Of a stretch of DNA of 18,856 nt, positions 1-5,911 are shown piece by piece (the first letter of the stretch is position 1; each line of letters begins with the position of its first letter). The DNA is from UBA1535 sp002323775 (GTDB taxonomy: Bacteria > Bacillota > Clostridia > Tissierellales > Sedimentibacteraceae). Where the stretch lies: the NCBI GenBank assembly GCA_031993545.1, contig DAMAHZ010000060.1, forward strand, positions 1 to 18,856. The letters run 5' to 3'. The notes beneath the pieces are model-generated. The model ran no database searches and was not told where the DNA came from. It saw only the letters and a list, made by a program, of their open reading frames with translations. A program made the position numbers and the translations under genes.

Positions 1-1
1 T

Positions 2-991
2 AAAAACTTCGCTCTAAGCTCCTCAGAAAGAACAGGGAAAATAGTTCTTGATATCAAGGAGGCAAGTAAATCCTATGGAGAAAATAAGCTGTTTGAAGAT
101 GTAAACTTGACTATTTTCTATAAGGATAGCATAGCAGTATTAGGGGAAAACGGAACAGGAAAATCAACTCTGATAAAAATAGCACTTGGTGAAATTCCCA
201 CAGATTCTGGAGAGATAAGACTTGGCTCAAAACTAAACATTGGGTATCTTCCGCAGGAAATAAACTTTGAAGATGAAGATGTAAGAATAATTGATTATTT
301 TTCATATAGGTACAATATTACAATAGGTGAGACTCGAAATGAGTTGGCTAAAATTCTGTTTACTGATGATGATGTTTTTAAAAAGATATACAATTTGTCA
401 GGCGGAGAAAAAACTAGATTAAAGCTATTAACCTTAATATATGAAAAATCTAATGTTTTAATTTTGGACGAACCTACCAATCATCTTGATATAGATTCAA
501 GAGAGTCTTTAGAAGAAGATTTAATTAACTATGACGGCACAATTATATTTATATCCCATGACAGATATTTTATAGACAAGGTAGCTACAAGAATTGCGGA
601 AATAGAAAACAAATCATTAAATGTATATAATTGGGATTATGAAGGATATAAATTAGAAAAAGAAAAATTGCAAAATATAAACAAGGAACAAGAAAATCTA
701 AGTATTGAGTTAAAAGATACAAGCAAAACCAACCAATCAAAGGAAGATTATTTAAAGAAAAAGGAAGATATTAAAAGACTGGAAAAGAAAAAAAGAGATT
801 TAAAAAAGTTAGAAAATGACATAATCATGTTAGAAGAAAAGATAAAAGAGCATGAAAAACTCTTATACAGCAAAAATCTTGAAATTAATCTTAATGATGA
901 GTATAAGAAAGGCATAGAATTAAAATCTGAATTAAATTGTATGTATAAGCAACTTGATGAAATGTATGAAGATGAGGAGTTAGAGTTATAA
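2..991 (+). CDS. ABC-F family ATP-binding protein, 3' part (5' end outside window)
   Basis: The reading frame is open from base 2, so this is the last 329 residues of a longer gene. It holds one complete ABC ATPase domain: Walker A GENGTGKST, ABC signature LSGGEKTRLKL, Walker B VLILDEPTNHLD and the switch FISHDRYFID. No membrane segment is visible. After the domain comes a Lys/Glu-rich coiled coil of about 110 residues. This arrangement is typical of the second ATPase domain of ABC-F proteins, soluble ATPases that act on the ribosome in translation or antibiotic protection. The first ATPase domain and the linker that would fix the subfamily lie outside the window, so a resistance role cannot be judged. 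A TTG at 107 lies inside the domain, just before Walker A, and is not the start. A terminator follows at 1042-1078. Confidence 0.9.
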   Translation, partial: KNFALSSSERTGKIVLDIKEASKSYGENKLFEDVNLTIFYKDSIAVLGENGTGKSTLIKIALGEIPTDSGEIRLGSKLNIGYLPQEINFEDEDVRIIDYFSYRYNITIGETRNELAKILFTDDDVFKKIYNLSGGEKTRLKLLTLIYEKSNVLILDEPTNHLDIDSRESLEEDLINYDGTIIFISHDRYFIDKVATRIAEIENKSLNVYNWDYEGYKLEKEKLQNINKEQENLSIELKDTSKTNQSKEDYLKKKEDIKRLEKKKRDLKKLENDIIMLEEKIKEHEKLLYSKNLEINLNDEYKKGIELKSELNCMYKQLDEMYEDEELEL

Positions 992-1041
992 AGATACGAA
1001 ACAGCCTCGTAGAAATTATATGAACAAGCAATTTTACATGT

Positions 1042-1078
1042 AAAAAGCAACTATCAGTATATGAATAGTTGCTTTTTT
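1042..1078 (+). terminator. Rho-independent terminator of the ABC-F gene
   Basis: Perfect 9-bp stem AGCAACTAT / ATAGTTGCT (1046-1054 with 1065-1073), followed by a T run and preceded by an A run. It lies 50 bases after the ABC-F stop codon and separates that gene from the collagen-like cluster. Confidence 0.85.
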
Positions 1079-1236
1079 GCTCTTTGTAACTGTTAGAATT
1101 AGGGGATTAGAAAAGTATAATATCTTGAAAACATTGAAATGTACAGTAAAAAACTATTGGTAAAATATGGTGGATTTTACAGAGTAAAATTATTAAAAAA
1201 TTTGTCGTAATTATAAAAAAAAAATAAAAATATAGA
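1079..1236 (+). other. Gene-free stretch upstream of the first collagen-like gene
   Basis: No coding sequence is seen. The only clear structure is a perfect 7-bp inverted repeat GTAAAAT / ATTTTAC at 1160-1166 and 1174-1180, about 57 bases upstream of the putative -35, with a further TAAAAT at 1185-1190. It could be an operator for a sporulation regulator, but in such AT-rich DNA chance is a real alternative. A weak sigma-A-like pair TTAGAA-N17-TATAAT ends near 1122. Confidence 0.3.
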
Positions 1237-1264
1237 ACAATTTAAGTAGACATGGCATAAGATA
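1237..1264 (+). promoter_or_regulatory. SigK/SigE-like promoter of collagen-like gene 1
   Basis: An AC dinucleotide in GAACAA (1237-1238) lies 17 bases before CATAAGATA (1256-1264). The second element fits the sporulation SigK -10 consensus CATANNNTA. The same block recurs before the other two collagen-like genes, which supports function. SigE and SigK consensuses overlap, so the exact sigma factor is inferred. Confidence 0.55.
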
Positions 1265-1292
1265 TATGGACAATACTTTTGGGTATTGTTTT
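1265..1292 (+). promoter_or_regulatory. Conserved leader hairpin, copy 1
   Basis: Stem ACAATAC / GTATTGT (1270-1276 with 1283-1289) with a 6-base loop, extendable by a G-U pair. It begins about five bases after the -10 element, so it would sit at or very near the mRNA 5' end. Equivalent hairpins lie at 2736-2755 and 4530-4549. It may stabilise the mRNA. Confidence 0.5.
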
Positions 1293-1336
1293 ATACGTAA
1301 AAGATTATACGTAAAAAATTTTCGGAGGTTTTATTT

Positions 1337-2506
1337 ATGGCAAATTATACTGATAGATTTTATGTGGATAACAGAAGTGCACAAGGAAATGCTAGCAATT
1401 TGGTTAGTTCATCATGCTTCCCATGCCCATCACCATGTCCACCACCATTTCCACCATTTCCACCATGTCCTCCTCAGTGTCCAGCAGGCCCAGCAGGTCC
1501 ACAAGGTCCAATAGGCCCACAAGGTCCGGTAGGTCCACAAGGTCCAATAGGTCCACAAGGTATACAAGGTCCAGCAGGAGTAGCAGGTCCAGCAGGCCCA
1601 ATAGGCCCACAAGGTCCACAAGGCGAAGCAGGCCCAGCAGGAGCACAAGGTCCAGCAGGTCCAGCGGGTCCAGCAGGTCCAGCAGGAGCGATAGGTCCAG
1701 CAGGCCCAATAGGTCCAGCAGGTCCAGCAGGTCCACAAGGCCCAGCAGGTCCAGCAGGTCCAGAGGGTCCAGCGGGAGCAATAGGTCCAGCAGGTCCACA
1801 AGGTGATCCAGGTCCAGCGGGTCCAGCAGGAGCAGCAGGTCCAGCAGGAGCACAAGGTCCAGCAGGAGTAGCAGGCCCAGCAGGTCCACAAGGTATACAA
1901 GGTCCAGTAGGTCCACAAGGTCCAATAGGTCCAGCAGGTCCACAAGGTGAACCAGGCAGTGGAGCTATCCTTACTTTTGATAGTGGTAGCTACACACCAC
2001 CAGGAGTACCTCCAACATTAGCACTTGCTTCAGTTGTAGGCGGATTGGCAAACACACAAATAATAATTGGAGCTGCTATGTGGGGTCCACAGGTTGGAGC
2101 AATTGGAATAAACCTTACTCTAAATCCACTTGGATTGGCACCATGGCCAATGATAGTTACAAGAGGCGGAACAATTACTGAATGGACTGTTTCATTTGAA
2201 TCTATAGCAGCTGTAGGTGTTGCATTAGGAACACCAGCAATGGTTCAAGCAGAAATTCTTTATGCACCTGCACTTGTAACAACACCTGAAAGTTTAGCAA
2301 ATATAGTATTAACACCGATTGCTACTATGAATATAGGAACGATTCCACTTGTAGGTGCATTTGAAGCTTACACTGGAACTCAAACCCTTTTGGTACCGTT
2401 CGTTGTAGGAGCAGGAGATTATTTAGCAGTTCGTTTCTCTATAAACTCTGCTCTTGTTTCATCTGTAACTGGATTCCATGCTCAAGCTAGCATTGCATTT
2501 TCTTAA
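1337..2506 (+). CDS. Collagen-like exosporium-type glycoprotein 1 with BclB-like head
   Basis: 389 residues. Residues 1-9 are MANYTDRFY, a motif shared by all three collagen-like proteins here. A Pro/Cys-rich linker follows (Cys 27, 30, 34, 44, 48), then an uninterrupted Gly-X-Y stem from Gly51 to about 206 (52 triplets, mostly GPA, GPQ and GPI), then a C-terminal head of about 180 residues starting GSGAILTF. The head resembles the BclB-type C-terminal domain of spore-surface collagen-like proteins and is related to the head of protein 3. Expected role: a trimeric filament on the spore surface, with the tail anchored and the head outward. No signal peptide is present, as expected for mother-cell spore-coat proteins. 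The start is fixed by GGAGG eight bases upstream. An upstream ATG at 1266 is in another frame. The stem is GC-richer than its surroundings because of GGT/CCA/GCA codons. Confidence 0.88.
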   Translation: MANYTDRFYVDNRSAQGNASNLVSSSCFPCPSPCPPPFPPFPPCPPQCPAGPAGPQGPIGPQGPVGPQGPIGPQGIQGPAGVAGPAGPIGPQGPQGEAGPAGAQGPAGPAGPAGPAGAIGPAGPIGPAGPAGPQGPAGPAGPEGPAGAIGPAGPQGDPGPAGPAGAAGPAGAQGPAGVAGPAGPQGIQGPVGPQGPIGPAGPQGEPGSGAILTFDSGSYTPPGVPPTLALASVVGGLANTQIIIGAAMWGPQVGAIGINLTLNPLGLAPWPMIVTRGGTITEWTVSFESIAAVGVALGTPAMVQAEILYAPALVTTPESLANIVLTPIATMNIGTIPLVGAFEAYTGTQTLLVPFVVGAGDYLAVRFSINSALVSSVTGFHAQASIAFS

Positions 2507-2529
2507 TTATCAATAGCTAATTAACTCAG

Positions 2530-2579
2530 GACACCGAAAGGTGGGGGTGTCATAAGGCAAAAAAAGCAAACTCCACCTT
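2530..2579 (+). other. Candidate H-type RNA pseudoknot after collagen-like gene 1
   Basis: Stem 1 is GACACC (2530-2535) with GGTGTC (2546-2551). Stem 2 is AAGGTGGG (2538-2545), lying in the loop of stem 1, with TCCACCTT (2572-2579). Loop 1 is 2 bases, the junction is 0 bases, and loop 3 is 20 bases with 13 A. This is the textbook H-type geometry with an A-rich third loop. It lies 23 bases after the stop codon of gene 1 and just before a strong hairpin. I do not recognise it as a known riboswitch or ribozyme; function unknown. Confidence 0.45.
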
Positions 2580-2592
2580 AAACTAGTACGAG

Positions 2593-2630
2593 ACACAGGC
2601 GGTATGATAAAAGTCATGCCGCCTGTGTTT
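2593..2630 (+). terminator. Strong hairpin, probable terminator of collagen-like gene 1
   Basis: 15-bp stem with ACACAGGCGG (2593-2602) pairing to CCGCCTGTGT (2619-2628), plus five inner pairs including one U-G and a 6-base loop. The T run after it is short (TTT, then ATCTT), so termination may be incomplete. With the pseudoknot just upstream it has the look of an aptamer-terminator pair, but the next gene has its own promoter. Confidence 0.7.
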
Positions 2631-2703
2631 ATCTTATCAGTAAAATTAAATTTAGTATTATTATTTATTTCTTGTAAGTGCAAAAAAACTCGAAAAATGT
2701 AGA

Positions 2704-2731
2704 ACAAATTGGTTAAAAACTGCATAAGATG
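2704..2731 (+). promoter_or_regulatory. SigK/SigE-like promoter of collagen-like gene 2
   Basis: AC of GTAGAACAA (2704-2705), 17 bases, then CATAAGATG (2723-2731). Same layout as copies at 1237 and 4499. The last -10 base differs from the CATANNNTA consensus. A further upstream block (2679-2707) is nearly identical to that of gene 3. Confidence 0.5.
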
Positions 2732-2758
2732 TATGAACAATAATTTTATATTGTTATA
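2732..2758 (+). promoter_or_regulatory. Conserved leader hairpin, copy 2
   Basis: Stem AACAATA / TATTGTT (2736-2742 with 2749-2755), 6-base loop. Below a bulged G (2735), TAT (2732-2734) can pair with ATA (2756-2758). The outermost main pair is A-U here against G-C in copy 3, a compensatory change. Confidence 0.5.
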
Positions 2759-2800
2759 TGAAAAAATTTTCATGTAAATTTTTATCGGAGGTTTATGTTT

Positions 2801-4153
2801 ATGGCTAATTACAATGATAGATATTATAGAGAGTATAGGGATGAGCGAGAAACTGATGAAGTGAATTCAAACTTTGATGATGTATATCGCTCACGTTGTG
2901 ATGATTCATGTCATTCACCTTGTTGTTCATCAAATTGCTGCTGTTGTAGAGGACCTCAAGGAGAAAGAGGCCCAGCAGGACCTCGTGGTCCACAAGGAGA
3001 AACGGGAGCAACAGGGGCAACAGGCCCTCGTGGTCCACAAGGTTTGACAGGAGCAACAGGAGCACAAGGCCCACAAGGACCACAGGGTTTGACAGGAGCA
3101 ACAGGAGCAACAGGACCACAAGGACCACAAGGCTTGACAGGTCCACAAGGAGAAACGGGTCCGGCAGGGCCACAAGGTGAAACCGGAGCAACAGGACCAC
3201 AAGGACCACAAGGCTTGACAGGAGCAACAGGAGCACAAGGCCCACAAGGTTTGACAGGAGCAACCGGAGCAACGGGTCCACAAGGCCCACAAGGCTTGAC
3301 AGGCCCACAAGGTGAGACAGGACCACAAGGTCCACAAGGAGAAACAGGCCCAGCGGGTCCAGCAGGAGCACAAGGTTTGACAGGTCCACAAGGACCTCAA
3401 GGAGTAGTAGGACCTCCGGGTGTACCTGGAGCAACAGGAGCAACAGGAGCACAAGGCCCACAAGGTCCACAAGGAGCACAAGGCTTGACAGGAGCACAAG
3501 GCCCAGCAGGTCCAGCAGGTCCACAAGGCGAAACAGGCCCAGCAGGTCCGGCAGGCCCACAAGGAGCAACAGGTCCACAAGGTCCACAAGGAGCACAAGG
3601 TTTGACAGGAGCACAAGGAGCACAAGGCCCACAGGGAGTAGCAGGCCCACAAGGTGCGACAGGAGCACAAGGCCCACAAGGTCCACAGGGAGTAGCGGGT
3701 CCGCAAGGTCCAGTAGGTCCACAAGGCCCAGTAGGTCCAGGAGGAAGTAATATATATTTGGCATCAGATCAACCAGTTCCAAACAATGAGTATATAGGAT
3801 TGGGAAATGCTTCATCGAGCTTTATAAGGAACACAGTTGTGATTGCACAAAATTTAGTAATTACAGGATTTATCTTTACTATAAGAACAGAGGATTTACC
3901 AACTAACAATGATACTGTAACAGCAGAAATTATAAGGAGTACAGATTGTGGAGACACAAACTTTGGAACTAATATAAGAGCAACTGTTATAGGACCGAGC
4001 GTACAAGGCAATCGCCATTGCTGTGTTTTTGTTCCGGTTAATAACTACGCTGTTAATAGCTGTGATCTTCTTTCTGTATTTATTACTCGTACAGGAGATC
4101 AAGGATCATTAGCAGAAGGTGCAGCAGCTACTATTATAACAGCTACCCCTTAG
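2801..4153 (+). CDS. Collagen-like exosporium-type glycoprotein 2, distinct C-terminal head
   Basis: 450 residues from the ATG at 2801, chosen because it gives MANYNDRYY to match its paralogues and sits nine bases after GGAGG. A second ATG at 2795 is only three bases from it. The acidic, charged tail carries eight Cys (33, 37, 41, 42, 46-49), then a Gly-X-Y stem from Gly51 to about 314 (88 triplets, rich in GPQ, GLT, GAT and GET). The Thr-rich triplets are likely O-glycosylation sites by analogy with known spore collagen-like proteins. The head of about 135 residues starts GGSNIYLAS, has four Cys, and does not look like the BclB-type heads of proteins 1 and 3; I do not recognise its family. 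The stem contains a long imperfect internal duplication. Expected role: spore-surface trimeric fibre. Confidence 0.87.
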   Translation: MANYNDRYYREYRDERETDEVNSNFDDVYRSRCDDSCHSPCCSSNCCCCRGPQGERGPAGPRGPQGETGATGATGPRGPQGLTGATGAQGPQGPQGLTGATGATGPQGPQGLTGPQGETGPAGPQGETGATGPQGPQGLTGATGAQGPQGLTGATGATGPQGPQGLTGPQGETGPQGPQGETGPAGPAGAQGLTGPQGPQGVVGPPGVPGATGATGAQGPQGPQGAQGLTGAQGPAGPAGPQGETGPAGPAGPQGATGPQGPQGAQGLTGAQGAQGPQGVAGPQGATGAQGPQGPQGVAGPQGPVGPQGPVGPGGSNIYLASDQPVPNNEYIGLGNASSSFIRNTVVIAQNLVITGFIFTIRTEDLPTNNDTVTAEIIRSTDCGDTNFGTNIRATVIGPSVQGNRHCCVFVPVNNYAVNSCDLLSVFITRTGDQGSLAEGAAATIITATP

Positions 4154-4190
4154 AATAAAAAATCAAATTTTTAATACATTAAAAAAAACC

Positions 4191-4223
4191 AAAGGCAGAG
4201 GATTGTTTCCCTGCCTTAATTTT
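4191..4223 (+). terminator. Probable terminator of collagen-like gene 2
   Basis: Stem AAGGCAG / CTGCCTT (4192-4198 with 4211-4217), continued by GGA / TCC around one bulged A, then TTAATTTTGA. The T run is interrupted, so the terminator is moderate. Confidence 0.65.
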
Positions 4224-4473
4224 GATATTTATAATACCTAAAAAATGATTAAAATCAATTGCGGATAATAAACTAAGAAAGATATTATAATTATTTTTTA
4301 AGAAATTATCTTGTTTTTGCAATAGATTTAATAATGATTTTTAAAATAAAAAATAGATAAAAATTGAATATGTAGATAAGGTAATTAATTATACATTCTT
4401 GCGAGAAGTGCCAAGTTTGTTACCTCAATTGCTTGAAATTATAGAATTTTATAGGCAACAGCTTGATACAAAG
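4224..4473 (+). other. Gene-free, AT-rich spacer between collagen-like genes 2 and 3
   Basis: No gene with a ribosome binding site is seen. The first half is featureless AT-rich DNA. The second half (about 4357-4497) is open in one frame and reads like part of a protein (LREVPSLLPQLLEIIEFYRQ), ending at TAG 4495-4497 inside the conserved promoter block. It has no convincing start, so it may be a decayed gene fragment or chance. Confidence 0.35.
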
Positions 4474-4498
4474 GTGCAAAAAACTCGAAAAATGTAGA

Positions 4499-4525
4499 AC
4501 AATTAATTAAGTGTCGCATAAGATG
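4499..4525 (+). promoter_or_regulatory. SigK/SigE-like promoter of collagen-like gene 3
   Basis: AC of GTAGAACAA (4499-4500), 16 bases, then CATAAGATG (4517-4525). The 29-base block from 4474 to 4502 is almost identical to 2679-2707 upstream of gene 2. Confidence 0.5.
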
Positions 4526-4552
4526 TATGGACAATATTTTTGTATTGTCATA
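4526..4552 (+). promoter_or_regulatory. Conserved leader hairpin, copy 3
   Basis: Stem GACAATA / TATTGTC (4530-4536 with 4543-4549), 6-base loop. Beyond a bulged G (4529), TAT (4526-4528) can pair with ATA (4550-4552). The G-C outer pair replaces A-U of copy 2. Confidence 0.5.
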
Positions 4553-4580
4553 TGTAAAAAATTTATGGGAGGTTATGTTT

Positions 4581-5663
4581 ATGGCTAATTATAGTGATAA
4601 ATATTATGAAAATTATAAAAACAGTCAAAGTGCAAAGGTAACTTGTTCGAATTATAATAACATATGTCATTCAAATTATAATAACATATGTCATTCGAAT
4701 TGTTGCCAACCAGGCTGGTGCTATCCTAGTTGTTTTCCAGGACCTCCGGGACCTCGTGGTTTACAGGGAGCAGCAGGACCTCCGGGAGCACAAGGACCTC
4801 AGGGTTTGACAGGCTCAGTAGGACCTCAAGGCCCTCCAGGTGAGACAGGTCCAGCAGGAGTACAAGGGGTAGCAGGACCTCCGGGAGCACAAGGACCTCC
4901 GGGTTTGACAGGTTCGGTAGGACCTCAAGGCCCTCCAGGTGAGACAGGCCCAGCAGGAGCACAAGGCCCAGCAGGAGCACAAGGTCCACAAGGACTATCA
5001 GGTCCAGCAGGAGCACAAGGAGTAGCAGGACCTCCGGGAGCACAAGGCCCGGCAGGAGCACAAGGCCCAGCGGGACCGCAAGGTGCGACAGGAGCACAAG
5101 GAACGCAAGGTCCACAAGGCCCGGCAGGACCACAGGGAGAGGCAGGACCTTCGGGACAAGGTGCTATAATTCCATTTGCGTCAGGAGTACCAATGACACT
5201 TACTACCTTGGATGATGGATTAGTAGGGACATATGGAATGATGGGTTTTGGTAATTCAATAATTTCTGCAATTGCTTTGGGACCTGCAATTGATACGTCA
5301 ACGCTTCTTAGTCTTCAAGCATTTACAATGCCAAGAGATGGAAATATTACAAGTCTTTCAGGCTTTTTTAGTGTATTGGTTGGATTGGAATTATTCACAG
5401 GCTCATTAACTATAAGAATGCAGGTTTACCAACAAACAGGAAATAGTAATATTTTTACTCCTATAGTAACTGCTGTTTTGGACTTGCCTGTATTAACCGG
5501 CTCAATTGCAATTGGTCACACTGTTGGAGCAAATTTGACTGGATTATCAATCCCTGTTGCATTAGGGGATAGATTATTACTTGTAGTCTCTACAAGTACA
5601 ACAGGAATAGATACAGCTACTGCTATTGACGGATATGCTAGTGCTGGGTTAAACATTGTTTAA
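4581..5663 (+). CDS. Collagen-like exosporium-type glycoprotein 3 with BclB-type head
   Basis: 360 residues from ATG 4581, eight bases after GGGAGG, giving MANYSDKYY like its paralogues. In-frame ATGs at 4527 and 4575 are less likely: 4527 lies in the leader hairpin and 4575 is too close to the ribosome binding site. The tail has a perfect tandem repeat of the octapeptide SNYNNICH (residues 23-38) and Cys 22, 29, 37, 41, 42, 47, 51. The Gly-X-Y stem runs from Gly54 to about 191 (46 triplets) and contains a 33-residue repeat (99-base period, starting 4776 and 4875). The head, from about 193 (QGAIIPFASG) to the end (GYASAGLNIV), closely matches my memory of the BclB C-terminal domain of exosporium glycoproteins. 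Expected role: spore-surface trimeric fibre. Confidence 0.9.
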   Translation: MANYSDKYYENYKNSQSAKVTCSNYNNICHSNYNNICHSNCCQPGWCYPSCFPGPPGPRGLQGAAGPPGAQGPQGLTGSVGPQGPPGETGPAGVQGVAGPPGAQGPPGLTGSVGPQGPPGETGPAGAQGPAGAQGPQGLSGPAGAQGVAGPPGAQGPAGAQGPAGPQGATGAQGTQGPQGPAGPQGEAGPSGQGAIIPFASGVPMTLTTLDDGLVGTYGMMGFGNSIISAIALGPAIDTSTLLSLQAFTMPRDGNITSLSGFFSVLVGLELFTGSLTIRMQVYQQTGNSNIFTPIVTAVLDLPVLTGSIAIGHTVGANLTGLSIPVALGDRLLLVVSTSTTGIDTATAIDGYASAGLNIV

Positions 5664-5673
5664 ATAACATAAG

Positions 5674-5718
5674 AAAACCACTAAGGAGTATATGTTAATT
5701 TTACTTTGTGGTTTTTTT
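5674..5718 (+). terminator. Rho-independent terminator of collagen-like gene 3
   Basis: AAAACCACTAAG (5674-5685) pairs with CTTTGTGGTTTT (5704-5715) with one mismatch, ending in a run of seven T. This closes the collagen-like array. Confidence 0.75.
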
Positions 5719-5842
5719 ATTTAAGATAAATTTTACGTTAAATTAAAATTTTGGAACTAAATGTAATAATAATCGTCTTAATTTATATAGGGCTAAATAT
5801 AAACAAAAATACTAATAAAAATTCATAAATTTAATATTTTAC

Positions 5843-5871
5843 TTGATTTATATATTTTTTTATATTAGTAT
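5843..5871 (+). promoter_or_regulatory. Possible sigma-A promoter of the beta-propeller gene
   Basis: TTGATT (5843-5848), 17 bases, TAGTAT (5866-5871), 40 bases before the start codon. The -10 is weak and the area is very AT-rich. Confidence 0.35.
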
Positions 5872-5911
5872 TTAATCAATTAAAAAAATCTATATTAATG
5901 AGGAGGTTTTT

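Noticed and set aside
1266..1514. Plus-strand frame starting MDNTFGY upstream of collagen-like gene 1
   Set aside because: It begins at the leader hairpin, has no ribosome binding site and overlaps the collagen gene in another frame. The His-rich end is a shifted reading of the Pro/Cys linker.
1404..1945. Long minus-strand open frames through the collagen stem of gene 1 (Leu/Asp- or Trp/Cys-repeat translations)
   Set aside because: They are mirror images of the Gly-X-Y codon repeats, with no ribosome binding site and implausible composition. The same applies to 2805-3815 and 4726-5133.
2583..2593. CTAGTACGAGA identical to part of the 23S rRNA sarcin-ricin loop
   Set aside because: Only 11 bases match, and the closing pair and the flanking GGACC side are missing, so the motif cannot fold the same way. 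Probably chance.
2510..2773. 87-codon minus-strand frame between collagen-like genes 1 and 2
   Set aside because: It runs antisense through the hairpin and pseudoknot, has no ribosome binding site, and its composition is that of translated AT-rich spacer.
4264..4326. Imperfect inverted repeats in the spacer after collagen-like gene 2 (AAGATA / TATCTT, ATTGC / GCAAT)
   Set aside because: Short, AT-rich, widely spaced and not repeated elsewhere in the array; expected by chance in this composition.
4527..4580. N-terminal extension of collagen-like protein 3 (start at 4527)
   Set aside because: The frame is open by chance through the leader hairpin. GGGAGG before 4581 and identity with MANYxDxxY of the paralogues fix the start at 4581.
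1500..5160. Short direct repeats resembling a CRISPR array or satellite DNA
   Set aside because: They are in-frame 9-base Gly-X-Y codon repeats within genes; there are no unique spacers of constant size.
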